Below are positions 27,498 through 35,060 of a stretch of 47,576 nucleotides of DNA, piece by piece (within the stretch, counting starts at the first letter, position 1; each line of letters begins with the position of its first letter). Below the pieces are notes generated by a model. That model saw nothing but the letters and a program-made list of their open reading frames with translations. It was not told the DNA's origin and ran no database searches. Position numbers and translations under genes: made by a program. Origin of the DNA: Bacillota bacterium (lineage in GTDB: Bacteria > Bacillota > Clostridia > Clostridiales > Clostridiaceae); contig JAJXWH010000039.1 of NCBI GenBank assembly GCA_021781745.1, positions 1 through 47,576 on the forward strand. The letters run 5' to 3'.

Positions 27498-28367
27498 TTA
27501 AAATTGCAATTTCGAATTTTTAAAATTAGCTTCTAAAACTAACTTTCTGGTTTTACTTGGAGTATATCCATAAGTATCTTTAAATAATTTCATAAACATT
27601 TTATAGTTTGTGAAGCCATTTTTTTCAATGAGTTCAGTAATACTATAATCAGTGTTTATTAAATCAGTATAAAAATGTTCTAATCGTATACTGTTTAAAT
27701 ACTTTAAAAAGGTCGTTCCCATATACTTTTTAAAAAACCTTGAAAAGTATTCAGGATTTAATCCAGCATGAGCTGATATGTCATCTAAGCTTATACATTC
27801 TGTATAATGGCTTTTAACATACTTTGTTATTAATTCCAATCTATCTAAATATCGAATTGTTTTTTGCATATTTAATTTTGGCAAAGAAGTACTAAAATGA
27901 CTTACTAGAATAAATAGCAAATCATAAATTAAACTATTAATTTTAAGTTTATAACCAAGAGGTTTATTTTTATAAATTTCTGAAAAAGACTTCAAAAGAA
28001 CTTTTATATCATTTTGATAAATAAAATAATTGTTGTCTTCCATATAAGGATTACATTTAAAATAGACATTTTGAACATCCTTAATACTATCTTCCAAAAG
28101 TTCGTAGGGAATTTGCAAAAGTATTGACGTATTGGAATCCTTATTAGCTGTTGAGTGAATATCTCTTGGGCTTATTACTATTAACTGATCTTTTTCAATT
28201 AAATACTTAGAATTATTTATATGCACTTCAAGATAACCATCTAAAATATAAATAATCTCCATATGATTATGCCAATGCTTAGGTATGATTCTGGCATTAT
28301 CCTCTATATTAGCGAACATTACTCTAATATCTTCATTTGGCTTAACTAATTCATGTTTAAATTCCAT
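27498..28367 (-). CDS. AraC-family transcriptional regulator with cupin sensor domain
   Basis: 289 residues. The N-terminal half (about 1-170) is a cupin-like sugar-sensing domain (KHWHNHMEIIYILDGYLEV). The C-terminal half (about 185-285) has the two AraC helix-turn-helix motifs: CISLDDISAHAGLNPEYFSR and YSITELIEKNGFTNYKMFMK, with LFKDTYGYTPSKTRK at the end. The start is the ATG at 28367 (MEFKHELVKP) preceded by AGGTGG; the frame extends 16 codons upstream without better support. It lies between the GH30 gene and the ROK gene, and repeats of the kind AraC proteins bind lie upstream of both its own and the GH30 gene. Confidence 0.92.
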   Translation of the reverse strand: MEFKHELVKPNEDIRVMFANIEDNARIIPKHWHNHMEIIYILDGYLEVHINNSKYLIEKDQLIVISPRDIHSTANKDSNTSILLQIPYELLEDSIKDVQNVYFKCNPYMEDNNYFIYQNDIKVLLKSFSEIYKNKPLGYKLKINSLIYDLLFILVSHFSTSLPKLNMQKTIRYLDRLELITKYVKSHYTECISLDDISAHAGLNPEYFSRFFKKYMGTTFLKYLNSIRLEHFYTDLINTDYSITELIEKNGFTNYKMFMKLFKDTYGYTPSKTRKLVLEANFKNSKLQF

Positions 28368-28421
28368 AAAACCACCTACAATCTTTTTATTTAAATAGTT
28401 ACAGCAATCTAACAATTTAAA

Positions 28422-28465
28422 ATTAGGACAAAAAACAACCTAAATTAGGTCAATAATATTACTAA
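28422..28465. promoter_or_regulatory. Candidate AraC-type operator between the AraC and ROK genes
   Basis: ATTAGGACAAAAAACAACCTA (start 28422) and ATTAGGTCAATAATATTACT (start 28444) are direct repeats exactly 22 bp apart. The second shares 13 of 16 bases (GTCAATAA...TACTA) with the GH30 upstream site at 25928. Confidence 0.6.
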
Positions 28466-28671
28466 TTTATAAAAGAAAAAATTGATATAATTTATTCAAA
28501 CAGTTGAAAATGTTTAACAAAAAATTATATTTTAATTTTATTATAAGTAAAAACTATGTGCAACTAGAGATTACTAATTAAAAATACAACTATTAAACTC
28601 TTGGATTTAATAGTTATTGAACAAAACAATCAGCATTAAAAAATGTGAGGTATTTTGAATAAATTACGTTA

Positions 28672-28700
28672 TTGGTTAAGATGAAAATCTGAGCTATTAT
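28672..28700 (+). promoter_or_regulatory. Sigma-A promoter of the ROK kinase gene
   Basis: TTGGTT (28672-28677), a 17-bp spacer and TATTAT (28695-28700), about 70 bases upstream of the start. The AraC-type repeats lie about 210-250 bp further upstream. The rest of the 400-base gap holds no recognisable gene. Confidence 0.5.
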
Positions 28701-28768
28701 AGAAGTATAACTAATTATATGCACATAAGTTTAGAAGTAAGCAATTGCATATGGCAGGGAGTGAAAGG

Positions 28769-29677
28769 ATGAAGTATTTAGTTTTAGATATTGGCGGTAG
28801 TGCTGTTAAATACGCACTAATGACAAAAGAATTAGATTTCATTGAAAAAGGGAAAAAGCCAACACCTATAGACAGTATTGAAAGTTTTGTTGAAACCGTT
28901 GGCAAAATATATGATCAATATAAAGATGAAATAGAGGGAATGGCTATAAGTATGCCTGGAGTATTAGATAGTGAAAGAGGTTATGCTTATACAGGAGGAG
29001 CATTAACTTATAATAATGGGAAAGAGATTGTAAAGATATTACAAGAAAGATGTCCAACAAAGATAACAATAGAAAATGATGGGAAGTGTGCAGCTCTAGC
29101 AGAAGTATGGAAAGGAAGCTTAAAAGATTATAATGATGGAATAGTTATTGTTCTTGGAACTGGAGTAGGTGGAGGAATAATTAAAGATAAAAAACTACAT
29201 AAAGGTAAAAACTTTTTCGCTGGAGAATTCAGTTTTATGTCTACTAATATTAATGATACTAAAAGTAGTGAAAACTGGTGGGGGGCTGTTAGCGGCTCCA
29301 AAGCATTAATACAAGCTGTCGCCAAAGCAAAAAATATGACTATAGAAGAATTAGACGGATATAGAGTATTCGATTATGCAAATAATAAAGATGAAGATGT
29401 TCTTAAGGTACTAGATGATTTTACTTACAAATTGGCTGTTCAAATTTTTAACTTACATTGTGTCTTAGATTCAGAGGTATATGCAATTGGTGGAGGTATA
29501 AGCAGCCAAGATATATTAATAGAATATATTCAGAAAAACATAGATAAGTACCGTGAATACTTTAAAAAAATTAATGGTTCTGATTTTTATATTCCAAAGT
29601 TAAATTTAGTTAGATGTAAATTTAGAAATGATGCCAATTTAATAGGTGCCTTATTTAGTTTCCTAAATCACAATTAA
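28769..29677 (+). CDS. ROK-family sugar kinase
   Basis: 302 residues. The N-terminal phosphate-binding loop is LVLDIGGSAVKYALM (residues 3-17), and the second ATP-binding part is GIVIVLGTGVGGGIIKDKKL near residue 130. The ENDGKCAALAEVWKG catalytic aspartate motif is intact. The CxCGxxGC zinc motif of many ROK proteins is absent, as in the Listeria/clostridial group of short ROK kinases. It would phosphorylate glucose or a related sugar, possibly that released by the GH30 enzyme. The start is the ATG at 28769 with GGGAG seven bases ahead. Its operator-like repeats are shared with the GH30 gene. Confidence 0.88.
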   Translation: MKYLVLDIGGSAVKYALMTKELDFIEKGKKPTPIDSIESFVETVGKIYDQYKDEIEGMAISMPGVLDSERGYAYTGGALTYNNGKEIVKILQERCPTKITIENDGKCAALAEVWKGSLKDYNDGIVIVLGTGVGGGIIKDKKLHKGKNFFAGEFSFMSTNINDTKSSENWWGAVSGSKALIQAVAKAKNMTIEELDGYRVFDYANNKDEDVLKVLDDFTYKLAVQIFNLHCVLDSEVYAIGGGISSQDILIEYIQKNIDKYREYFKKINGSDFYIPKLNLVRCKFRNDANLIGALFSFLNHN

Positions 29678-29715
29678 GTTTTTAGATTGATTTTTATTTT
29701 AGGTGAAATTTGAAT

Positions 29716-29749
29716 ATAGAACATGGCTGTTGTTACAATCATGTTCTAT
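29716..29749. terminator. Hairpin between converging ROK and MocR genes
   Basis: ATAGAACATG (29716-29725) pairs with CATGTTCTAT (29740-29749). It is placed between two converging genes; no strong T tail. Confidence 0.55.
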
Positions 29750-29792
29750 TACAATGGAAAAGATAGAGAATTTAGATTAAGTAAAATTCTAT

Positions 29793-31127
29793 TCATACAG
29801 ATCTTTCAATTATTTTTAATATATCAACAACTCCATTTTCTATATCAGATATTTTAGAACTTCCAACGCTTATCTTCAAAATATCATTGCTAAAGTAGTC
29901 TTTTAAATAGTTTTCACGCATATCTTTGATAATAATATCCTTTTTACCACATTCTTTAATCAACCAATCAATATTAATGTTATCTAAAAATTCAATACAT
30001 CCGTAAAATCCAGTGTCCGGAATATGCCATTTTATACTTGAAATATTAATTTTTTTAGATGCATTATTTAAGGCAGCCATTCTATCCCTGTATATCGTTC
30101 TTATACGATTTCTATTTGCTTTAAACATCCCGCTCTTAATATAAATATCTAAAGCACCTTGGGATAGTACAGAGGTATTTAAATCCATCCATCGCTTGTA
30201 TTCTTCAAAAGTATTCCTTAATATTTTAGGTAAAACAACAGCAGCAATTCTTAGGCCGGGAAGAAGCACTTTTGAGAAACTCTTTATATATGCAACTCTA
30301 GATGAAACATCGTTGTAATACATTGGATAAACATTATTTTTATTCTCTAAATCCCCAAGATAATCATCTTCTATTATATAAACATCGTACTTTTCAGCTA
30401 ATCTTATTATTTGTCTCTTTTCTTCATTTGAATAACTTACTCCAAGAGGATTGCTAAAACGTGGAATTGTATAAAAACATTTTATATTTCCATAAGCAAA
30501 TTTTTTTTCAAGCTCCTCAAGATTTATTCCATTAAACTTTCTTTCAATGCCGATAACAGAAGTATTAGTAGTTTCCAGAGCTTTTAATGTACCATGATAA
30601 GTTGGCTGCTCTACAAGGACATTGCTTTTTCCGTTTGGAAAAGGCATACTGCAGAGTATATTAATTGCTTGTTGTGAACCAGAAGTTATATAAATATCAT
30701 CCGGGGAACAAAAAATTTGATAATCTTCAAAAAAAGTCTTTAGCGTCCCAATTAATCCTGTGAGCCCTTGTGGCGATGAGTAATTGAAAAGGGTAATTTT
30801 ATATATTTCTATAGCTTGATTTAAGCAGTGCTGAAATTCTTCATAGGCTAATATACTTTCATCAGGTGAGCCAGCTGAAAAATCTATAATTGTATTTTCT
30901 TTATCTAGATGTAGTTTTTTCTTATCGACTAAGTAATAACCACTTTGAGGTATAGAATAAACAATATGTTCTTTTTGAAGTTTCTCATAAGCATGCACAA
31001 CAGTTTGCTTACTGCAGCTAAATCTATCAGATAATTCTCTGATTGTAGGCATTTTCTCATTATGTTTTATACTGCCAGTATCAATTTGATTATTAATAAA
31101 ATTAACTATATCATTATATTTACTCAT
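29793..31127 (-). CDS. MocR-type regulator (GntR HTH + aminotransferase domain)
   Basis: 444 residues. A GntR winged helix-turn-helix (about 1-70, MPTIRELSDRFSCSKQTVVH) is fused to a fold-type-I aminotransferase-like domain. PLP-binding features are present: SGSQQAINIL, YTIPRFSNPLGVSYS, IIEDDYLGDLE and the lysine motif YIKSFSKVLLPGLRIA. Such proteins are transcription factors that sense PLP or an amine rather than enzymes. A close paralogue is at 38638. AAGGAG precedes the ATG, and a perfect palindrome TTGTACTAGTACAA lies just upstream of the ribosome site, suggesting autoregulation. It is divergent from the YciI-like gene. Confidence 0.93.
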   Translation of the reverse strand: MSKYNDIVNFINNQIDTGSIKHNEKMPTIRELSDRFSCSKQTVVHAYEKLQKEHIVYSIPQSGYYLVDKKKLHLDKENTIIDFSAGSPDESILAYEEFQHCLNQAIEIYKITLFNYSSPQGLTGLIGTLKTFFEDYQIFCSPDDIYITSGSQQAINILCSMPFPNGKSNVLVEQPTYHGTLKALETTNTSVIGIERKFNGINLEELEKKFAYGNIKCFYTIPRFSNPLGVSYSNEEKRQIIRLAEKYDVYIIEDDYLGDLENKNNVYPMYYNDVSSRVAYIKSFSKVLLPGLRIAAVVLPKILRNTFEEYKRWMDLNTSVLSQGALDIYIKSGMFKANRNRIRTIYRDRMAALNNASKKINISSIKWHIPDTGFYGCIEFLDNINIDWLIKECGKKDIIIKDMRENYLKDYFSNDILKISVGSSKISDIENGVVDILKIIERSV

Positions 31128-31137
31128 ATGTCTCCTT

Positions 31138-31151
31138 TTGTACTAGTACAA
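31138..31151. promoter_or_regulatory. Candidate MocR operator palindrome
   Basis: TTGTACTAGTACAA is a perfect 14-bp palindrome directly upstream of the ribosome site of the minus-strand MocR gene. A near copy, TGGACTAGTACAGA, lies at 38604-38617 upstream of the paralogous gene. Confidence 0.6.
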
Positions 31152-31226
31152 TGTGAATTTTTATAAATTGAATAAGTATATTTTATAATTTACAATTTAA
31201 TTGTACCATAACCATATAATTCAAGG

Positions 31227-31236
31227 GGGAGAAATA
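31227..31236 (+). promoter_or_regulatory. Shine-Dalgarno sequence separated from its start codon
   Basis: AAGGGGGAGAAATATT is an excellent ribosome site, but the expected ATG is not at its 3' end. Instead repeat family 2 copy B begins at 31238, and the ATG of the YciI-like gene follows directly after that element at 31401. Removing the element with one TA copy restores AAGGGGGAGAAATATTATG with normal spacing. Confidence 0.75.
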
Positions 31237-31237
31237 T

Positions 31238-31401
31238 TAGGCACATGAAAATAAATAACAAGTCCAAAGTTGCCATGGATATTTTTCATCAGGCAAGGAA
31301 GCAAGTTGCCCTCATAGCGGGCCTATTAGGGCAATTTGCTGACGCAGTATGATGGAAAATAGGCTTGCAAATGGACTTGTTATTTTTTTGATTGTGCCTT
31401 A
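31238..31401 (-). repeat. Repeat family 2 (TAAGGCACA element), copy B, inverted
   Basis: 164 bp, in reverse orientation to copies A and C. The outer stem is AATAACAAGTCCA / TGGACTTGTTATT, the next stem TATTTTCCATCA / TGATGAAAAATA, then GCAAATTGCCCT / AGGGCAACTTGC, with tip AATAGGCCCGCTATGAG (all in copy-A orientation). It is the shortest and most regular copy. It sits between a Shine-Dalgarno sequence and the ATG it once served; TA is found at each border. Confidence 0.88.
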
Positions 31402-31688
31402 TGTTTATAATAGTTTTAAAATATGAAAAAACAATAGAGGATGTTATGAGATATTTAGATGATCACAATGTTTTTCTAAGAAAATATTATGATTTAAATA
31501 AATTTATATGTTCTGGAAGACAAGAACCAAGAGTAGGTGGAATAATATTATGTAATGGTAAAAATAAAGAGGAAATAAATTCAATAATTAAAGAAGATCC
31601 TTTTTACAAAAATAATATTGCAAAATACGAAATTATAGAGTTTATACCAACTAAATACGCAGAGAATTTCAGAGAATTTATTTTATAA
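31401..31688 (+). CDS. YciI-like small protein
   Basis: 95 residues with the compact ferredoxin-like fold of the YCII family: MFIIVLKYEKTIEDV, then YLDDHNVFLRKYYDLNKFIC (with the usual DxH near residue 22), SGRQEPRVGGIILCNG and EDPFYKNNIAKYEIIEFIP. The family is of uncertain function; the His/Asp pair suggests a small lyase or hydrolase. The start ATG is the first codon after repeat copy B, with its first base shared by the element's TA. There is no ribosome site next to it; the likely original one is at 31227. Translation may be lost, reduced, or depend on folding of the element. A downstream in-frame ATG with AGAGG ahead (MRYLDDHN) is a fallback but would cut the fold. Confidence 0.8.
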   Translation: MFIIVLKYEKTIEDVMRYLDDHNVFLRKYYDLNKFICSGRQEPRVGGIILCNGKNKEEINSIIKEDPFYKNNIAKYEIIEFIPTKYAENFREFIL

Positions 31689-31722
31689 AGTCATTAATTA
31701 CATCATATAAGGAGATTTTAAA

Positions 31723-32661
31723 ATGATAAGAAAAATGGAACTTGGAGATATTGAAGAGATACAGAAAATAGATAAAGTATGTTTTAAAATTGATGTTGAA
31801 AGGACTGCAGAAGGAATACGCGGATATATGCAAGCAAGCAATAATTCAAGCATTGTATATGAAGTAAATAATAAAGTTGTCGGATTTAACTTTATACATA
31901 TATGGGGATCTTTTGGCTGGTTTGGTCCTTTTGGAGTGCATACTGAATATCAAGGAAAAGGTATCGGAAAAGCTTTAATAAATGAAACTATTAGAATTTT
32001 AAAAGAAGATTATAAGGTATCAACCATTGGTCTTAATACTATGCCAGAATCTCAATATAATGTAGGCTTTTATATGAGTCTTGGTTTTACCCCACTTAAG
32101 CTTTCGTTAAGTATGAAAAGGCTGCTTGATTTTACCGTTAAAGAGAGTTCTATGGAATCTAACAAATATGATGTTAACGAGATAGATATAAGTAATGAAG
32201 GAAATTATTTAGCTATAAAAGAAAATCTAAAATTATTATCTAATGAAATACATATGGGTTTTGATTTAGCTTCTGAACTTAATTTAATAAGAGAAGAATC
32301 TTTTGGAATAATTCTAACATTAAAAAGTTATGGGGAAATTCATGGAATAGTAATTTGTTATACAAAGGCAGTAAGAGACTTTTCAGCTAAAAACTTGCAG
32401 ATAAAACTAGCAATTATAGATAATAAAATAGATTATAAAGAAGCAATAGATTCTATAATGCACTTCTGTACCGGGTATGCAAAAAAAATTAACTATGAAA
32501 GTATATCTATAGACTGCAATACTTATAATAAGGAGATTTGTAATTACCTAATGGAAAATCATAAATTCAAAATAGACAAGACTCAGGTCATGATGCTTAT
32601 GGGAGAAGTTAATCCTTTTAAAAGTAAAAGAGTATTATTATTGACTCGTTTAGCTGGATAA
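31723..32661 (+). CDS. GNAT acetyltransferase, probably two-domain
   Basis: 312 residues. The first domain (about 1-145) is a clear GNAT with the acetyl-CoA motif VHTEYQGKGIGKALINETI and GFYMSLGFTPL at the end. The second half (about 165-305) has the size and strand pattern of a second, degenerate GNAT but lacks an obvious QxxGxG loop. Such tandem enzymes usually keep one active site. Substrate unknown. AAGGAG lies before the ATG; the gene is 34 bases after the YciI-like gene and may be transcribed with it. A terminator follows. Confidence 0.85.
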   Translation: MIRKMELGDIEEIQKIDKVCFKIDVERTAEGIRGYMQASNNSSIVYEVNNKVVGFNFIHIWGSFGWFGPFGVHTEYQGKGIGKALINETIRILKEDYKVSTIGLNTMPESQYNVGFYMSLGFTPLKLSLSMKRLLDFTVKESSMESNKYDVNEIDISNEGNYLAIKENLKLLSNEIHMGFDLASELNLIREESFGIILTLKSYGEIHGIVICYTKAVRDFSAKNLQIKLAIIDNKIDYKEAIDSIMHFCTGYAKKINYESISIDCNTYNKEICNYLMENHKFKIDKTQVMMLMGEVNPFKSKRVLLLTRLAG

Positions 32662-32689
32662 AGATTGAAAGTATTTTATAGAATATTTT

Positions 32690-32728
32690 ACTGTAAGTGA
32701 ACAAGTTTTGTTTATTTGCAGTTTTTTT
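32690..32728 (+). terminator. Terminator after the two-domain GNAT gene
   Basis: ACTGTAAGTGAAC (32690-32702) pairs with GTTTATTTGCAGT (32710-32722) with some G-T pairs, followed by T7. Confidence 0.75.
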
Positions 32729-32773
32729 GAATTAATATAAGGAGTATGATAACATATAAGTAAAAATTTTCAT

Positions 32774-32826
32774 TATATTGATATTAATAATGAGCTGTAA
32801 GTTTGAGACATTATTAATCCAATATA
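32774..32826 (+). other. Inverted repeat in the leader of the second GNAT gene
   Basis: TATATTGATATTAATAATG (32774-32792) is nearly the reverse complement of CATTATTAATCCAATATA (32809-32826). It lies about 50-100 bases before the start codon and could be an operator or an mRNA hairpin. Confidence 0.5.
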
Positions 32827-32873
32827 CTTATTCAGTAAATTTTGAAAGAAACTTTTAGGAAGAGGTGAAAAGA

Positions 32874-33302
32874 ATGAGTGATATTATTATAAGAAAAGCA
32901 AACTCTAATGATATAGATCAGTTATTTGGTTTAGTTGAAAAATTTGCTACGTCATATAAAGCAAATCATGAAGCATTTACTATATCTTTTGAGAACTTGT
33001 TTAACGATATGTCAGTATTTTTGTATGTAGTAGAATGTAATGAAGAACTAATTGGATATTGCCTTGGATTTGATCATTATACTTTTTTTGCTAATGGACG
33101 TGTTTCATGGCTTGAAGAAATTATGATTTTAGAAAGTTATCGTAAAAGTGGTATAGGAAGAAAATTAATGGATGAATTTGAGAAATGGGCAAAATCTAGA
33201 AATTCAGGTTTAGTTGCATTAGCAACCCGGAGGGCAGCACCATTTTATAAAGCTCTTGATTATGAAGAATCTGCAGTATATTTTAGAAAATTATTAAAAT
33301 AA
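32874..33302 (+). CDS. GNAT acetyltransferase
   Basis: 142 residues, single GNAT domain. The order is DIIIRKANSNDIDQLFGL at the N-terminus, the SWLEEIMILESYRKSGIG acetyl-CoA loop near residue 80-97 (KSGIG in place of RxxGxG/A), and APFYKALDYEES at the end. The layout resembles aminoglycoside- or amino-acid-type acetyltransferases, but the substrate cannot be read. The start is the ATG at 32874 with AGGAAGAGG upstream rather than the GTG at 32865, which overlaps that site. Confidence 0.88.
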   Translation: MSDIIIRKANSNDIDQLFGLVEKFATSYKANHEAFTISFENLFNDMSVFLYVVECNEELIGYCLGFDHYTFFANGRVSWLEEIMILESYRKSGIGRKLMDEFEKWAKSRNSGLVALATRRAAPFYKALDYEESAVYFRKLLK

Positions 33303-33370
33303 TACACATAAGATTACCGAGGAAATAAATATTGAAAATAAGTTTATTAATAGAAGGCAAGGGAATTTAT

Positions 33371-34129
33371 ATGACATTATTAGAGGAATATATAAAACAG
33401 AATAATTGGCGCCAATGGGAAAGATATCTAGAAAGATTGCCGTTAGATAAAAATCAAATTGTTTATGATCTAGGCTGTTCTATTGGAAAAGTTTCAAAGT
33501 TATTGTCTACTAAAGTAAGTAAGGTAGTTGGCTTTGATAATAATAGATATCTATTAGAGGAAGCAAATAGAGAAAAACAAGATAATTGTAATTTTGCGCT
33601 GGCGGATATATCTAAATTAAATCCAAGTGCATTAGAAAAATATGATGGGATTTGGTTTAGTTTTGCATTAGCTTACATGGAAAATCCTAATTTATTTATA
33701 CGTAAGTGGACAAACTATTTAAATACCGGAGGATGGTTTGCAATTGTTGATATAGATGGGCTGTTTTCTAAGCATTTGTCAGTAGATAGTAAATATTTTA
33801 ATCAAATAAAGAAATTTGAAAACGAATCTGAAAAAGGTGGAAATTATGATTTTAAAATAGGAAGTAAAATTAAAAAATTAATGGAAGAAAACGGACTTAA
33901 AGTAATTGTTGAAGAAATAGATTGGTATGATAAGGAATTGAATTTTAAAGGAAAAGGCTCTAGTGAAATAATTGAGAATTGGAAGGCAAGATTAGAACGG
34001 ATGGTTAGATTAAAAGAGTATTTAGGAGAAAACTATACTGAATTTTGCAGGGTTTTTATAGAGAGTATTTCCGAAGAAAATCATGTGTCTAATGAATGCG
34101 TACAGTTTTATGTAGGAATAAAAAGTTAG
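33371..34129 (+). CDS. Class I SAM-dependent methyltransferase
   Basis: 252 residues. The SAM-binding motif I is VYDLGCSIGKVSKLL (about 35-49), followed by VVGFDNNRYLLEEA (acidic end of strand 2) and FALADISKL. The C-terminal part is not recognised. It probably acts on a small molecule. The start is placed at the ATG at 33371 with AAGGG seven bases upstream; a TTG at 33332 with GAGG nine bases ahead would add 13 residues and is about as likely. It follows the GNAT gene by about 70 bases and ends in a terminator. Confidence 0.8.
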   Translation: MTLLEEYIKQNNWRQWERYLERLPLDKNQIVYDLGCSIGKVSKLLSTKVSKVVGFDNNRYLLEEANREKQDNCNFALADISKLNPSALEKYDGIWFSFALAYMENPNLFIRKWTNYLNTGGWFAIVDIDGLFSKHLSVDSKYFNQIKKFENESEKGGNYDFKIGSKIKKLMEENGLKVIVEEIDWYDKELNFKGKGSSEIIENWKARLERMVRLKEYLGENYTEFCRVFIESISEENHVSNECVQFYVGIKS

Positions 34130-34162
34130 AGTAATAAGAGTATTTTATACTCTAACTTTTTT
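34121..34162. terminator. Bidirectional terminator between methyltransferase and coat genes
   Basis: AAAAGTTAGAGTA (34121-34133) pairs with TACTCTAACTTTT (34148-34160), followed by TT. The stem overlaps the methyltransferase stop codon and ends just before the convergent spore-coat gene. Confidence 0.85.
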
Positions 34163-34173
34163 GCATGCACTAA

Positions 34174-34464
34174 TTAACTTAAGCTTTGAGAGTTTTCATA
34201 CTCATTTTTTAGTTGTTCCATTGGTTGGTCTTGCGCTGGATACCAACCTTTATTTATAACTATATCTGACAACTCAAAATGTTCAGTTACAGCTTTATCT
34301 AACTGTCCTCGTAACATTTCCCTTAACTGAGGGTTTGCAGCTTCTGAGGCTGCCGCAGACAAAGAAGTAACAGCAAATTTTGAGTCTTTAACCATATCGA
34401 GTGCTATATCTTTATCTGATAATGATGAGTCATCATTTCCTAGTAACGCATCTAAAAAAGACAT
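34174..34464 (-). CDS. Spore coat protein, CotF-like (96 residues)
   Basis: Coat_F-type protein: SLSDKDIALDMVKDSKFAVT, SEAANPQLREMLRGQLDKAV and LSDIVINKGWYPAQ are the usual CotF landmarks. It is predicted to fold as a helical bundle and to lie in the spore coat. AGGAGG precedes the ATG. It is the last of four minus-strand genes arranged as two pairs (short N-like protein, then CotF-like protein). It aligns along its length with the 94-residue protein at 34745, so the pair was duplicated in tandem. Confidence 0.88.
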   Translation of the reverse strand: MSFLDALLGNDDSSLSDKDIALDMVKDSKFAVTSLSAAASEAANPQLREMLRGQLDKAVTEHFELSDIVINKGWYPAQDQPMEQLKNEYENSQSLS

Positions 34465-34483
34465 AATAATTACCTCCTATTTC

Positions 34484-34696
34484 CTATTGCATATTTAAAT
34501 TATTTTCAATAAAAGTTTGCATTGAATTTATATTATCCTTTTTGCTATCTAAGCATTTACTCATAAAGGACTTCAAATCATCATCTTCAACCATTGACAT
34601 GCTAGCTTGAATTTTTTTTGCACAAATAATATCGGTATCCATTAACTCCCTTATTTCAAGAATTTCATGTGGAGCTAAGCTATTATTATTACTCAT
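34484..34696 (-). CDS. Short spore-coat-associated protein (70 residues)
   Basis: 70 residues, helical, starting MSNNNSLAPHEILEIRELMD. The LAPHE-x-(I/L)E-x-REL block and MVEDDDLKSFMSKCLDSKK are shared with the 62-residue protein at 35061. This region looks like the N-terminal half of longer CotF-type proteins, here made as a separate chain before the CotF-like chain at 34174. GGAGGTGA lies before the ATG. The gene is 19 bases upstream of its partner, so both are on one transcript. Confidence 0.8.
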   Translation of the reverse strand: MSNNNSLAPHEILEIRELMDTDIICAKKIQASMSMVEDDDLKSFMSKCLDSKKDNINSMQTFIENNLNMQ

Positions 34697-34744
34697 GATT
34701 TCACCTCCTGATTTATAGTGTTTGGACTTAACATATAAGTGAAT

Positions 34745-35029
34745 TTATTGACCTTGTTGATTTTGAGTTAGTGAACCAATAGAGGATAATTCATTTTGAA
34801 GTTGTTGATTTGGGTCTCCTTGTGCATTATACCAGCCTTTATTGATTGCAATATCTGATAATCTATAATGTGAATTAACACAAGCAGTCAGTTGACCTTG
34901 AAGTGTATTACGCAAGTCCGGATTTGTTGTTTCTATTATTACTTTTGCTAAAGTTGCTATAGATGCTTTTGAACTTGTAATTAAGTCAAGAGCAATATCT
35001 TTTTCTGATAAAGTAGTATTTTGATCCAT
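34745..35029 (-). CDS. Spore coat protein, CotF-like (94 residues)
   Basis: CotF-type: TLSEKDIALDLITSSKASIA, ETTNPDLRNTLQGQLTACV, SDIAINKGWYNAQGDP. It is a paralogue of the 96-residue protein at 34174 and, like it, follows a short LAPHE protein. The C-terminus is Gln/Asn-rich (LTQNQQGQ). AAGGAGACA is the ribosome site. Expression in the mother cell during sporulation is expected from the family; no clear sigma-E or sigma-K promoter could be fixed by eye. Confidence 0.87.
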   Translation of the reverse strand: MDQNTTLSEKDIALDLITSSKASIATLAKVIIETTNPDLRNTLQGQLTACVNSHYRLSDIAINKGWYNAQGDPNQQLQNELSSIGSLTQNQQGQ

Positions 35030-35060
35030 TAAAATGTCTCCTTTCTGAGTAAGAATTTAG

